DNA of 64,000 nt from Burkholderia sp. WAC0059. Lineage in GTDB: Bacteria; Pseudomonadota; Gammaproteobacteria; Burkholderiales; Burkholderiaceae. The position numbers and the translations under genes are program-made. Of the stretch, positions 25,839 to 34,426 are shown one piece after another; within the stretch, counting starts at the first letter, position 1; each line of letters opens with the position of its first letter. The stretch covers positions 62,001 to 126,000 of the forward strand of contig NZ_PNEO01000016.1 of the NCBI RefSeq assembly GCF_002870125.1, read 5' to 3'. Under the pieces are notes generated by a model. That model had not been told where the DNA came from and did no database searches. It saw only the letters and a list, made by a program, of their open reading frames with translations.

Positions 25839-26534
25839 TCAGGACCGTTGCGCGGCGGGTGCCTCGTGCGCAATCAGCTCGTGGTATCCGTTCACGATCA
25901 CGCTGTACGAGAAATACGCGAAGAGCAACGCCGAGAGCAGGTGGCAGACGCGCAGCAGCCCGGCGCCGGCCCGCTTGCGGCCGTGGCTCGCGAGCGTGCA
26001 GAGGAAAACGGTCCAGGCCAGGCCGCCCATGAAGAAGCCGAAGAGAAAGACGGCCGCCGTGGTGCCGCCGGTGGCGCCCGATTTCGCGATCAGCGCGCCG
26101 CCGACCGCGGCGAACCAGAGGATTGCGCTCGGCGAGGACAAGGCCAGCAGTACGCCGCGCGCGAAGCCGCGCCACGGACCCGGCTGCGGCACGGGTTCGC
26201 CGGCCTTGCCTTCGACCGCCGCTTCGACGGGCGGCGCGCCGGCCGGCTGCAGTGCCTCGCGCGCCATCTTCCAGGCGAGCATGAGCAGGACAATCGCGCC
26301 GCCGATCCAGACAATCCAGCGTACCGCCGTGAATTGCAGCAGCGCGGCCATGCCGGCCAGCGCGAGCGCGGCATAGGTCAGGTCGCCGAAGCAGGAGCCG
26401 AGGCCGAGCCAGAAGCCGGGCCTGAAGCCGTGCGAGAGCGTGCGCGAGATGATTGCGACGTTGACGAGGCCGATATCGAGGCACAACGACAGCGACAGCA
26501 GAAATCCGTCGGACAACAGGGACAGGTGAGGCAT
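25839..26534 (-). CDS. LysE/RhtB-family amino-acid exporter
   Basis: A 231-residue membrane protein with about six hydrophobic segments. The N-terminal part (LSLCLDIGLVNVAIISRTLSHGFRPGFWLGLGSCFGDLTYAALAL, residues 15-59) matches the LysE family pattern, and a second conserved part is FARGVLLALSSPSAILWFAAVGG near residue 130. It would export amino acids or small metabolites across the inner membrane. A longer than usual cytoplasmic loop (AGAPPVEAAVEGKAGEPVPQ) lies between helices 3 and 4. Single gene ending at a strong terminator. Confidence 0.8.
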   Translation of the reverse strand: MPHLSLLSDGFLLSLSLCLDIGLVNVAIISRTLSHGFRPGFWLGLGSCFGDLTYAALALAGMAALLQFTAVRWIVWIGGAIVLLMLAWKMAREALQPAGAPPVEAAVEGKAGEPVPQPGPWRGFARGVLLALSSPSAILWFAAVGGALIAKSGATGGTTAAVFLFGFFMGGLAWTVFLCTLASHGRKRAGAGLLRVCHLLSALLFAYFSYSVIVNGYHELIAHEAPAAQRS

Positions 26535-26645
26535 GCGGGCGAAGAAAGCGGACGGACCGGCGGTGGGCCGGGCCAGGCGGTCGGGTGGGGAAAGCGGGCC
26601 GGGACTATCTCGTCCGCCCCGGTCTCTCTATCGCTCTATTAGTAA

Positions 26646-28220
26646 CTAACGTCCCAACCCGAGCTTGTCGTACAGCCGGTCGATGTGCTCTTTCACGGCC
26701 GCGTCCATCGCAATGGCCCGGCCCCACTCGCGGCTCGTTTCGCCGGGCCACTTGTTGGTGGCGTCGAGACCCATCTTCGAACCGAGACCGGCCACGGGCG
26801 AGGCGAAGTCCAGATAGTCGATCGGCGTGTTCTCGACGAGGACGGTGTCGCGCGCCGGGTCGATGCGCGTCGTGATCGCCCAGATCACTTCCTTCCAGTC
26901 GCGGATGTTCACGTCGTCGTCGACCACGACGATGAACTTCGTATACATGAATTGCCGCAGGAAGCTCCAGACGCCGAACATGACCCGTTTCGCATGGCCC
27001 GGGTAGCTCTTCCTGATCTGTACGATCGCCATCCGGTAGCTGCAGCCCTCGGGCGGCAGGTAGAAGTCGGTGATCTCGGGGAACTGCTTCTGCAGAAGCG
27101 GTACGAACACCTCGTTGAGCGCGACGCCGAGCACGGCCGGTTCGTCGGGCGGCTTGCCGGTGTAGGTCGAGTGGTAGATCGCGTCGCGGCGCATCGTGAC
27201 CCGCTCGACCGTGAAGACCGGAAACCACTCCTGTTCGTTGTAGTAGCCGGTGTGGTCGCCGTAGGGGCCTTCGAGCGCGTGTTCGTAGGCGGCGCTCGCG
27301 CCTTTCGCCGGCCGCGGCGGCGCGCCGGCGGGCGCCGCTTCGGGCTCGCCGCGCTGCGGATAAATGAAGCCTTCGAGCACGATCTCCGCGCGTGCCGGCA
27401 CCTGCAGCGTGTCGACGCCGGGCGTGAGGCACTTCGCGAGCTCGGTGCGGCCGCCGCGCAGCAGGCCGGCGAACTGGTATTCGGAGAGCGTGTCGGGCAC
27501 CGGCGTGACGGCGCCTAGTATCGTCGCCGGATCGGCGCCGAGCACGACGGCGACCGGATAGGGCAGACCCGGATTCCGGAGCGCGAATTCGCGGAAGTCG
27601 AGCGCGCCGCCGCGATGCGCGAGCCAGCGCATGATGAGCCGGTTACGGCCGATCATCTGCTGGCGGTAGATGCCGAGGTTCTGGCGCGTCTTGTTCGGGC
27701 CGCGCGTGACGGTGAGCCCCCAGGTGACGAGCGGGCCGGCGTCGCCGGGCCAGCAGGTCTGGATGGGCAGCTTCGCGAGATCGACGTCCTCGCCTTCCCA
27801 GACGATTTCCTGGCACGGCGGCGCGCTGACGGTTTTCGGCGCCATGTCCCAGACCGCCTTCGCGAGCGTGAGCAGCTTGCCGGCGTCCTTGAGTCCGCGC
27901 GGCGGTTCGGGCTCCTTTAGCGCCGAGAGCAGGCGCCCGACGTCGCGCAGCGATTCGAGCGCCGCGCCGTCGCCCGCGCTTTCCGGCGCGTCGATGCCCA
28001 TGCCGAGCGCGACGCGGCGCGGCGTGCCGAACAGGTTGCCGAGCACGGGAAACGCATGGCGTTCGCGGTTCTCGAACAGCAGGGCCGGGCCGCCCGCGCG
28101 CAGCACGCGGTCGCACAGTTCGGTCATTTCCAGGAAGGGGGATACCGGGTGCGAGATGCGGCGTAGCTCGCCCTGGGTCTCGAGGCGACCGGCGAAGTCG
28201 CGCAGATCTTTGTATTTCAT
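26646..28220 (-). CDS. ubiD: UbiD-family decarboxylase (4-hydroxy-3-polyprenylbenzoate decarboxylase)
   Basis: A 524-residue UbiD protein, close to the size of E. coli UbiD. It removes the carboxyl group of the ubiquinone precursor using prenylated FMN. Conserved stretches are MKYKDLRDFAGRLETQGELRRI at the start, PIQTCWPGDAGPLVTWGLTVTRGP near residue 172, NLGIYRQQMIGRNRLIMRW near 202, and the C-terminal LVENTPIDYLDFASP and GLDATNKW segments, shown here in short pieces. No ubiX is nearby. The ATG at 28220 is the natural start. Likely a single-gene unit. Confidence 0.9.
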   Translation of the reverse strand: MKYKDLRDFAGRLETQGELRRISHPVSPFLEMTELCDRVLRAGGPALLFENRERHAFPVLGNLFGTPRRVALGMGIDAPESAGDGAALESLRDVGRLLSALKEPEPPRGLKDAGKLLTLAKAVWDMAPKTVSAPPCQEIVWEGEDVDLAKLPIQTCWPGDAGPLVTWGLTVTRGPNKTRQNLGIYRQQMIGRNRLIMRWLAHRGGALDFREFALRNPGLPYPVAVVLGADPATILGAVTPVPDTLSEYQFAGLLRGGRTELAKCLTPGVDTLQVPARAEIVLEGFIYPQRGEPEAAPAGAPPRPAKGASAAYEHALEGPYGDHTGYYNEQEWFPVFTVERVTMRRDAIYHSTYTGKPPDEPAVLGVALNEVFVPLLQKQFPEITDFYLPPEGCSYRMAIVQIRKSYPGHAKRVMFGVWSFLRQFMYTKFIVVVDDDVNIRDWKEVIWAITTRIDPARDTVLVENTPIDYLDFASPVAGLGSKMGLDATNKWPGETSREWGRAIAMDAAVKEHIDRLYDKLGLGR

Positions 28221-28441
28221 TGAAGGCGGATCGGGGCCGCGTCGCGCGGAGGCTGGAGATCGCGGCCGGCACTGCCTACCCCGGCAAACGCGGTGATGGA
28301 ATTGTCGATTTTACCTGCGTTGCCGAAGCCACGCTGACAGTCGATTGACGAGCCGGCCGGAAACGCGCTCAGGGCGCCATTCTTGTCGAGATGAACGGCG
28401 TTCGTTATCACAATTAGTAATGATTTCATCGTTCTATAGTG
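28221..28441. other. Upstream region of ubiD (221 bp), no gene
   Basis: Nothing coding is supported. The AT-rich part around 28405-28440 precedes a strong promoter-like sequence on the plus strand. Confidence 0.4.
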
Positions 28442-28469
28442 TTGACGATCTATAAAACCCTGCTAGAAT
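28442..28469 (+). promoter_or_regulatory. Strong candidate sigma-70 promoter
   Basis: TTGACG (28442-28447) and TAGAAT (28464-28469) are 16 bases apart, one of the best promoter matches in the window. It drives the structured transcript and possibly the downstream transglycosylase gene. Confidence 0.65.
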
Positions 28470-28475
28470 CCGTGC

Positions 28476-28619
28476 ACACTGGTTGCAGGGCTTGAAATTT
28501 TAACCAATGCCCCCGGTCCTTCAGACGCGACGCGTCGCCGTTTAGCCGATCCCCTGCACGGCTCCATACGGTCTAGATTGGTTGTCCTTGCCAGCGCCGC
28601 TTTGTCGAGCTGGCTTTTT
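28476..28619 (+). ncRNA. Candidate small RNA or terminated leader (about 144 nt)
   Basis: Between a strong promoter and an intrinsic terminator lies a stretch without a protein. It contains long-range complementarity: TGCAGGG (about 28484-28490) with CCCTGCA (about 28552-28558), AACCAAT (28502-28508) with ATTGGTT (28577-28583), and a self-complementary GCGACGCGTCGC near 28527-28538. The two long-range pairings cannot be nested together, so two alternative folds are possible. It does not match 6S, SRP, tmRNA, RNase P or riboswitch classes I know. It may be a stand-alone sRNA or an attenuating leader of the transglycosylase gene at 28812. Confidence 0.45.
28590..28619 (+). terminator. Intrinsic terminator of the candidate small RNA
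   Basis: GCCAGC and GCTGGC form a 6-bp stem with a 13-base loop, followed directly by TTTTTC. Confidence 0.55.
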
Positions 28620-28811
28620 CGTGTGAGAACCTCCGCGCATGCCGCCATGGCATGCCAATGGCTTTGCCTGACGGTTCCACAGACGGCGCATGCCGTGTTC
28701 CCGACGCCGCTGCCGCACCGACCAGAGCGCGCGGCGTCTTGATCCTGCGAACGGTTTGCCGGCTCATGCCGACCATCCGTTCACGGATCATGCAACATGG
28801 GAGATCTGTGA

Positions 28812-29939
28812 ATGAATACTTGGTTATCGTGGCTGTCGTGGCGTGCCGACGACCGGCTCGCCCAAGGTCTGCGTGCGCTGCTGCGCCGCGGGACGCGGCT
28901 TAGCCACAATCTGTTCAGCATCGTCGGCGGCGTAGCCGTTCTGTTCGCGCTCGCCGTCTGGCTGATGCCCACCTGGCGCGGCACGCTGGCCGCCCGGATG
29001 ATGCCGTTCGTCACGGCGGCCGTGGAAGCCGGCCCGGCCCGTCTGCTGGAGGGCAATCCGCTGCCGTCGTTCGCGCCGCAGGGCGCCGACGAGCAGGACG
29101 GCCCCATCGCCCAGGCGACGGGCGGCAACCTGCCGATGGCTGCGACGGCCGACGCCGGCACGAACCCGACGGTGCTCAATGCCGTCGCCCTGAACGGGCT
29201 CGACCCGCGCACGCTGCCGAACGTGAGCGACCTCGCGCGGATGATCCCGTCGCAGAACATCGTGCCGGACGCCCGCGACGACCGCGTGCTCGTGTCGGCG
29301 CGCGAGCAGGCGCTCGTCGCCTCGTACCTGTCGCGCCGCTACCGCGTGGCCGAGGAGCCCGTGGCCGAACTCGTGAAGGCGGCATTCGACACGGGGCACC
29401 AGGTCGGTCTCGACCCGCTGCTGCTGCTGGCCGTGATGGCCATCGAATCGGGCTTCAACCCGTATGCGGAGAGCGGCGTGGGCGCCCAGGGCCTGATGCA
29501 GGTCATGTCGAAGGTCCACTCGGACAAGTTCCAGTATTTCGGCGGCCAGAGCGCGGCGCTCGATCCGCTCGCAAACATCAAGGTCGGCGCGCTCGTGCTG
29601 AAGGACTGCATCGCGCGCGGCGGTTCGCTGCCGGGCGGATTGCGTCTCTACGTCGGCTCGACCTCGCAGGACGACGGCGGCTACGGCGCCAAGGTGATGG
29701 CCGAGCGCGCACGCCTGCGCGCCGTCGCGCGCGGCGTTAACGTGCCGGTGAACGCGCCGCAGGCGCCCGCAGCCCCGGTCGTCAAGGCGTCGGACAAGCG
29801 TGTGCGGGCGTCGCTCGACGGCGCGCATCCGCTGACGGAAAAGACGGCGGCGGCCATGCCTGTCAAGGCGACCGAGCAGGACGACGCGAGCGTGAACGCG
29901 CGCAAGTCGCGCGTCCAGGGGCCGGAACTGGGCGCATAA
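28812..29939 (+). CDS. Lytic transglycosylase (SLT domain), membrane-anchored
   Basis: A 375-residue protein. A single membrane anchor lies near residues 36-53 (FSIVGGVAVLFALAVWL); a linker of about 110 residues follows; the SLT domain starts near 190. The catalytic glutamate is E212 in AVMAIESGFNPYAESG, followed by GAQGLMQVM and the ANIKVGALVLKDCI segment. It cleaves peptidoglycan glycan strands in the periplasm. The C-terminal 80 residues are low-complexity. The start at 28812 follows a GGGAG element. Transcription may come from the promoter at 28442 by reading through the terminator. Confidence 0.85.
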   Translation: MNTWLSWLSWRADDRLAQGLRALLRRGTRLSHNLFSIVGGVAVLFALAVWLMPTWRGTLAARMMPFVTAAVEAGPARLLEGNPLPSFAPQGADEQDGPIAQATGGNLPMAATADAGTNPTVLNAVALNGLDPRTLPNVSDLARMIPSQNIVPDARDDRVLVSAREQALVASYLSRRYRVAEEPVAELVKAAFDTGHQVGLDPLLLLAVMAIESGFNPYAESGVGAQGLMQVMSKVHSDKFQYFGGQSAALDPLANIKVGALVLKDCIARGGSLPGGLRLYVGSTSQDDGGYGAKVMAERARLRAVARGVNVPVNAPQAPAAPVVKASDKRVRASLDGAHPLTEKTAAAMPVKATEQDDASVNARKSRVQGPELGA

Positions 29940-30003
29940 GCCGGCTTCCCGGTTCCCCTCATTTCCCGCGTTCCGGCCGGCGACCCGCCGCCTCGGCGCG
30001 CAA

Positions 30004-30038
30004 AACGACAAAGGCACCCTCGAGGTGCCTTTGTCGTT
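30004..30038. terminator. Bidirectional intrinsic terminator
   Basis: A 15-bp perfect stem, AACGACAAAGGCACC with GGTGCCTTTGTCGTT. On the minus strand it is followed by TTTGC and closes the convergent aminotransferase gene; on the plus strand it follows the transglycosylase gene. Confidence 0.8.
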
Positions 30039-30073
30039 GTTGCTCCAGGAAATTTCTCCCCGGCGGAGGGCGT

Positions 30074-31270
30074 TCAACGACGGCCGAACAGTTCCCGCAA
30101 CCGCTCGACCGCTTCCTCGAGCCGCGCGTACGCGGTCGCGTAGGAGAGCCGGACGTGGCGGTGCGGCGCCGCGACGCCGAAATCCATGCCCGGCACCATG
30201 ACCGTGCCCGCCTCGTGCAGCATCGCGCGCGTGAGCGCGTCGCTGTCGCCGGCGGCCGGATGGGCGACGCCGGTGCAATCGGCGTAAACATAGAACGCGC
30301 CGTCCGGCCTGACGGGCACCGAGAAGCCGAGCGACTCGAGCGCCGGCACGATGAAGTCGCGTCGGCGCCTGAACTCCGCGCGGCGCGATTCGTAGATCGC
30401 GAGCGTGTCGGGTTCGAAGCAGGCGAGCGCCGCGTGCTGGGCGAGCGCCGACGCGCAGATGAAGAGATTCTGCGCGAGCTTCTCGAACGCGCCGACGAGG
30501 GCCGTCGGCACCACGAGCCAGCCGAGCCGCCAGCCCGTCATGTTGAAGTACTTCGAGAAGCTGTTCACGGTGACGACGTCCTCGCCGAGCGATAGCGCGG
30601 AGACGGGCGGCGCGTCGTAGCTGAGGCCCTGGTAGATCTCGTCGACGATCGTGAAGCCGCCGCGCGCACGCACGGCCTCGACGATGCGCTCGAGTTCGCC
30701 GGCCTCGATCGAGGTGCCGGTCGGGTTCGACGGCGAGGCGAGCAGCACGCCGCGCGTGCGCGGCGTCCAATGGCGCGCGACGTCGGCGGCGCTCAGTTGG
30801 TAGCGTGTCCCGGGGCCGCTCGGCACGAGCACCGGACGGCCTTCTGCCGCCGCGACGAAGTGCCGGTTGCACGGATAGCAGGGGTCGGGCATCAGCACTT
30901 CGTCGTCGCGATCGACGAGCGCCACGCAGGCGAGCAGCAGCGCGGCCGACGCCCCGGCCGTGACGATCACGCGGGCCGGGTCGATCGAAAGGCCCGAGGT
31001 GCGCGCGTAGTGGGCCGCAATCGCCTCGCGCAGCGCGGGCAGGCCGAGCGCGCTCGTGTATTGCGTGACGCCGCGGCGCAGCGCGGCCGTCGCGGTCTCC
31101 ACGACCGGCTCCGGCGCCGTGAAGTCCGGCTCGCCGATGCCCATGTGGATAATGTCGCGTCCCGCGTGCTCGAGCTTCGCGGCTTCCTTGGCGAGCTCCA
31201 TGACGTAGAACGGCTGGATTGCGTCGACGCGGGCGGCAAGCCGCAGCAACGGTTCGGCAACGAGGTTCAT
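30074..31270 (-). CDS. PLP-dependent aminotransferase, class I/II
   Basis: A 398-residue fold-type I aminotransferase. The PLP lysine is K240 in VNSFSKYFNMTGWRLGW; other cofactor contacts are SPSNPTGTSIE near 179-189 and IVDEIYQGLSYD near 208-219. Family members use aspartate, alanine, aromatic or succinyl-diaminopimelate donors; the substrate cannot be read. In Burkholderiaceae it usually sits, as here, right downstream of nusB (55 bp) and is probably in the riboflavin/NusB transcript. Confidence 0.85.
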   Translation of the reverse strand: MNLVAEPLLRLAARVDAIQPFYVMELAKEAAKLEHAGRDIIHMGIGEPDFTAPEPVVETATAALRRGVTQYTSALGLPALREAIAAHYARTSGLSIDPARVIVTAGASAALLLACVALVDRDDEVLMPDPCYPCNRHFVAAAEGRPVLVPSGPGTRYQLSAADVARHWTPRTRGVLLASPSNPTGTSIEAGELERIVEAVRARGGFTIVDEIYQGLSYDAPPVSALSLGEDVVTVNSFSKYFNMTGWRLGWLVVPTALVGAFEKLAQNLFICASALAQHAALACFEPDTLAIYESRRAEFRRRRDFIVPALESLGFSVPVRPDGAFYVYADCTGVAHPAAGDSDALTRAMLHEAGTVMVPGMDFGVAAPHRHVRLSYATAYARLEEAVERLRELFGRR

Positions 31271-31324
31271 GGGGTGTTTTCTGCGGACTTCCCGGAAATG
31301 GCGGCGGCTTCGGTCCCGAAGGCT

Positions 31325-31759
31325 TCAGGACCGGCGCGCCGCCTGAGCCTCGGTCGCGCGCAACTGGGCCGAGAGCTTGTCCAGCACGCCGTTGACGTAC
31401 TTGTAGCCGTCGGCTCCGCCGAACGTCTTCGCGATCTCGACGGCCTCGTTGATGACCACGCGGTACGGAACGTCGACGTGATGGCGCAGCTCGAACGTCG
31501 CGACGAGCAGAATCGCGCGTTCGACCGGCGAGAGCTGGTCGATCGGCCGGTCGAGAAACGGCGTGATATCGGCGGAAAGCGCGTCGGCGTCGCGGATCAC
31601 GCCGTTCAGGATCGCCTCGAGGTGCTCGTGGTCGGCCTTCTCGTAGCCCTGCGCGCCACGCAGTTGCACGTCGATCTCGCTCGCGGGCACGCCCGAGAGC
31701 AGCCACTGGTACAGCCCCTGCGTGGCCAGTTCGCGGGAGCGGCGGCGCGCGCTCTTCAT
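31325..31759 (-). CDS. nusB: Transcription antitermination factor NusB
   Basis: A 144-residue all-helical NusB. It binds the boxA RNA together with NusE (S10) to promote antitermination on rRNA operons. Typical pieces are RRSRELATQGLYQWLLSG at the start, ERAILLVATFELRHHVDVPYRVVINEAVEIAKTFGG and the terminal YKYVNGVLDKL, here cited as residues 80-131. The ATG at 31759 overlaps the stop of ribH by four bases, which indicates translational coupling. Confidence 0.93.
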   Translation of the reverse strand: MKSARRRSRELATQGLYQWLLSGVPASEIDVQLRGAQGYEKADHEHLEAILNGVIRDADALSADITPFLDRPIDQLSPVERAILLVATFELRHHVDVPYRVVINEAVEIAKTFGGADGYKYVNGVLDKLSAQLRATEAQAARRS

Positions 31760-32268
31760 TGCTCTTCCTCTTCGCCGGCCTCGTCCTCGTCTTCCTCGTC
31801 GCCGTCGAGCTGCTCGAGCGCGACCGTAAGGTTGGCCATCTCGACCGCGACGCGCGCCGCGTCGCGGCCCTTTTCGGTCATGCGGGCGACGGCCTGCTCG
31901 TCGGTCTCGGTCGTGAGCACCGCGTTGGCGACCGGCACGCCGAAGTCGAGCGCCACGCGCGAGATGCCCGAGCCGCTTTCGTTCGAGACGAGTTCGAAGT
32001 GGTAGGTCTCGCCGCGGATCACCGCGCCGAGCGCGATCAGCGCGTCGAACTGGCCGCTTTCGGCGAGCTTTTGCAGCGCGAGCGGGATTTCGAGCGCGCC
32101 CGGCACCGTGACGAGCAGCACGTCCTCGCCCACGACGCCGAGGCGTTCGAGTTCCTCGATGCAGGCGTCGGCAAGGCCGTTGCAGACGGGTTCGTTGAAG
32201 CGCGACTGGACGATGCCGATGCGCAGGCCGTCGCCGTCGAGGTTCGGTTGGTATTGTCCGATTTCCAT
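31756..32268 (-). CDS. ribH: 6,7-dimethyl-8-ribityllumazine synthase
   Basis: A 170-residue lumazine synthase, penultimate step of riboflavin synthesis. It condenses the diaminouracil intermediate with dihydroxybutanone phosphate. Conserved parts are GIVQSRFNEPVCNGL near residue 18, VTVPGALEIPLALQKLA near 53, and GAVIRGETYHFELVSNES near 81, where the catalytic histidine lies. An unusual acidic tail of about 16 residues (EEDEDEAGEEEEQ) extends beyond the folded domain. Upstream is the ribB-like gene, 60 bp away, and downstream nusB overlaps. Confidence 0.93.
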   Translation of the reverse strand: MEIGQYQPNLDGDGLRIGIVQSRFNEPVCNGLADACIEELERLGVVGEDVLLVTVPGALEIPLALQKLAESGQFDALIALGAVIRGETYHFELVSNESGSGISRVALDFGVPVANAVLTTETDEQAVARMTEKGRDAARVAVEMANLTVALEQLDGDEEDEDEAGEEEEQ

Positions 32269-32328
32269 GAAGTGTCCGTAGTGTCGGGTTAAGCGCGGTA
32301 GCGCGAGAAAGGGGGCGGGCGTAGCGGT

Positions 32329-33486
32329 TCAGGCATGCGGTGCGTCGGCTTCGGCCGGGCACGCGGCTTCGGGCGTGCCGCCCGGCATCGGGACGAAGCC
32401 CGTGACTTCGAGCCCGTAGCCCGACATGCTGCCGAGCCGGCGCGGCTTCGAGAGCACCTGCATGCGGCCTACGCCGAGCTCGCGCAGGATCTGCGCGCCG
32501 ATGCCGTAGGTCTTGAAGTCAACCGGGCGGCGCGCGAGCGCCTCGGCGCGCTCCTTCTCGCCGAACGCCTGGAAGACGTCGATCAGATGTTCCTTCGTGT
32601 CGCCGCAGTTGAGCAGCACGATCACGCCGAGCTCGCGCGCGGCGATTTCCTTCATCGCGGCGTCGAGCGTCCACGAGTGGGCCGACGAACTGACTTCGAG
32701 CAGATCGAGCACCGAGAGCGGCTCGTGTACGCGCACGGGCGTGTCGGATTCCGGCGTCGGCGTGCCGCGCACGAGCGCGATGTGCGGCGAGCGCGTGGGC
32801 TGGTCGAGATACATGATGGCGCGAAACGGGCCGTGCGCCGTCTGCATGGTGCGCTCGGCAACGCGCTCGACGATCGACTCGGTGCGGCTGCGGTAGTGGA
32901 TCAGGTCCGCGATCGTGCCGATCTTGAGGCCGTGCTCGCGCGCGAATTCGATCAGGTCGGGCAGGCGCGCCATCGTGCCGTCGTCCTTGATGACCTCGCA
33001 GATGACGGCGGCCGGCGTCAGGCCCGCGAGGGCCGTCAGGTCGCAGCCGGCCTCGGTGTGGCCCGCGCGCACGAGCACGCCGCCGGGCTGCGCCATGATC
33101 GGAAACACGTGGCCGGGCTGGACGACGTGCTCGGGCCGCGCGTCGCGCGCGACCGCGGCCGCGACGGTGCGCGCGCGGTCGGCGGCGGAAATGCCCGTCG
33201 TCACGCCCTCGGCGGCCTCGATGCTGACCGTGAACGCGGTGCCGTACTGCGTGCCGTTCCGGTAGGTCATGAGCGGCAGGTTGAGCTGCTCGCAACGTTC
33301 CTGCGTGAGCGTCAGGCAGATCAGGCCGCGGCCGTAGCGCGCCATGAAATTGATCGCTTCCGGCGTGATGCATTCCGCCGCGATGACGAGATCGCCCTCG
33401 TTTTCCCGGTCTTCTTCGTCGACGAGAATCACCATCCGGCCGGCTTTCAGTTCGGCGATGATTTCGGGGGTGGAGGCGAGCGTCAT
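32329..33486 (-). CDS. ribB: DHBP synthase with degenerate GTP cyclohydrolase II domain (RibBX type)
   Basis: A 385-residue fusion. Residues 1-205 are 3,4-dihydroxy-2-butanone-4-phosphate synthase: VILVDEEDRENEGDLVIAAE, the RGLICL loop, and GHTEAGCDLTALAG are all intact. The second half looks like GTP cyclohydrolase II by position (MYLDQPTRSPHIALVRG onward), but the zinc-binding cysteines of the normal GDVLGSLRCDCG motif are missing; the place reads EPLSVLDLLEVSSSAHSW. GCHII activity is therefore not expected and must come from a separate ribA. No FMN riboswitch is seen upstream. Confidence 0.88.
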   Translation of the reverse strand: MTLASTPEIIAELKAGRMVILVDEEDRENEGDLVIAAECITPEAINFMARYGRGLICLTLTQERCEQLNLPLMTYRNGTQYGTAFTVSIEAAEGVTTGISAADRARTVAAAVARDARPEHVVQPGHVFPIMAQPGGVLVRAGHTEAGCDLTALAGLTPAAVICEVIKDDGTMARLPDLIEFAREHGLKIGTIADLIHYRSRTESIVERVAERTMQTAHGPFRAIMYLDQPTRSPHIALVRGTPTPESDTPVRVHEPLSVLDLLEVSSSAHSWTLDAAMKEIAARELGVIVLLNCGDTKEHLIDVFQAFGEKERAEALARRPVDFKTYGIGAQILRELGVGRMQVLSKPRRLGSMSGYGLEVTGFVPMPGGTPEAACPAEADAPHA

Positions 33487-33762
33487 GTCGGGAATCTTTC
33501 GGGAAAGGGCGTATTTTACGCCAGGCGGACAGGCGCGTCGCCCCGGAAACGGCGAAATGCGGGCCGGCCGGCCCGACCCGCGGCCGGCCGGCGGTGGGCC
33601 CCGCGCCGCGCGAAAAATGACAAAAACGTAATCAGGCCGACGGGTGACGGGTCACGCGCGGCACGTTAGCATGCATGCGGCGTCGGCGCGGGCGGCCGGT
33701 TTCGGCCCCGCGCACGCCGTCCATGGTCCCCCGCGTCCTTACCGCTTACGGAGATCCGCGCC

Positions 33763-34335
33763 ATGTCCGGGCATCGTCGAACCTTCGCAGTCGTTGTCGT
33801 CACCGTGTGCGTCATGATCGGCCTCGCGGTCGCCGGCGGCCTCGCGTTCATCTATTCGGGCGTCTACGACGTGTCCGCCAGCTCGAAGGACAACCCGCTC
33901 TTCGCCTGGGCGGTGCACCGGACCTACGAGGCGTCGCTGCACCGCCATGCGAGCGGCATCGTCGTGCCGGCGGACCTGATGTCGCTCGACAACATCCGGG
34001 CCGGCGCGCGTTTCTACGATTCGACCTGCGCGGTCTGCCACGGCGCGCCCGACCGCGCGCCGAGCCCGATCCGCCAGGGCATCGAGCCTGCCGCGCCGCT
34101 GCTGCTCTCGGCGAGCCGCCGCAACAACCCGCGGCTGATGTTCTGGACCATCAAGCACGGCGTGAACATGACGGCGATGCCGTCGTTCGGCAAGACCCAA
34201 TCGGACGCGACCATCTGGCAGACGGCGGCGTTCCTGTTCCATGCGCGCGGCATCAGCGCGAGCGATTACGACGCGCTGACGGGCCGCGCCGGCGGCGGCA
34301 ACGATCGCGGCGGCGACGCCAAACCCGCGGGTTAG
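33763..34335 (+). CDS. Membrane-anchored c-type cytochrome
   Basis: A 190-residue protein. Residues 8-32 form an uncleaved signal anchor or signal peptide (FAVVVVTVCVMIGLAVAGGLAFIY). One heme c site is present: C89-A-V-C92-H93, with M139 in MTAMPSF as the probable distal ligand. It would carry electrons on the periplasmic face; the partner is not obvious. ATG 33763 is the start nearest the signal sequence. It lies 91 bp before the response-regulator gene in the same direction, and a shared transcript is possible. Confidence 0.8.
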   Translation: MSGHRRTFAVVVVTVCVMIGLAVAGGLAFIYSGVYDVSASSKDNPLFAWAVHRTYEASLHRHASGIVVPADLMSLDNIRAGARFYDSTCAVCHGAPDRAPSPIRQGIEPAAPLLLSASRRNNPRLMFWTIKHGVNMTAMPSFGKTQSDATIWQTAAFLFHARGISASDYDALTGRAGGGNDRGGDAKPAG

Positions 34336-34426
34336 CGGGCGCGTCGCCCGGCGCCTCCCTGTCTTCGCGCGGCGCCGGCGATGCCGGTAAGATGAGCGCG
34401 GACGGAGGGGACGATCGGAGCATGAC

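Noticed and set aside
28824..31706. A 960-codon open frame on the minus strand across the transglycosylase and aminotransferase genes
   Set aside because: It runs antisense to one certain gene and out of frame with the other, and has shadow composition.
33487..33762. A possible FMN riboswitch before the ribB-like gene
   Set aside because: The conserved FMN-element core sequences are not present in this stretch.
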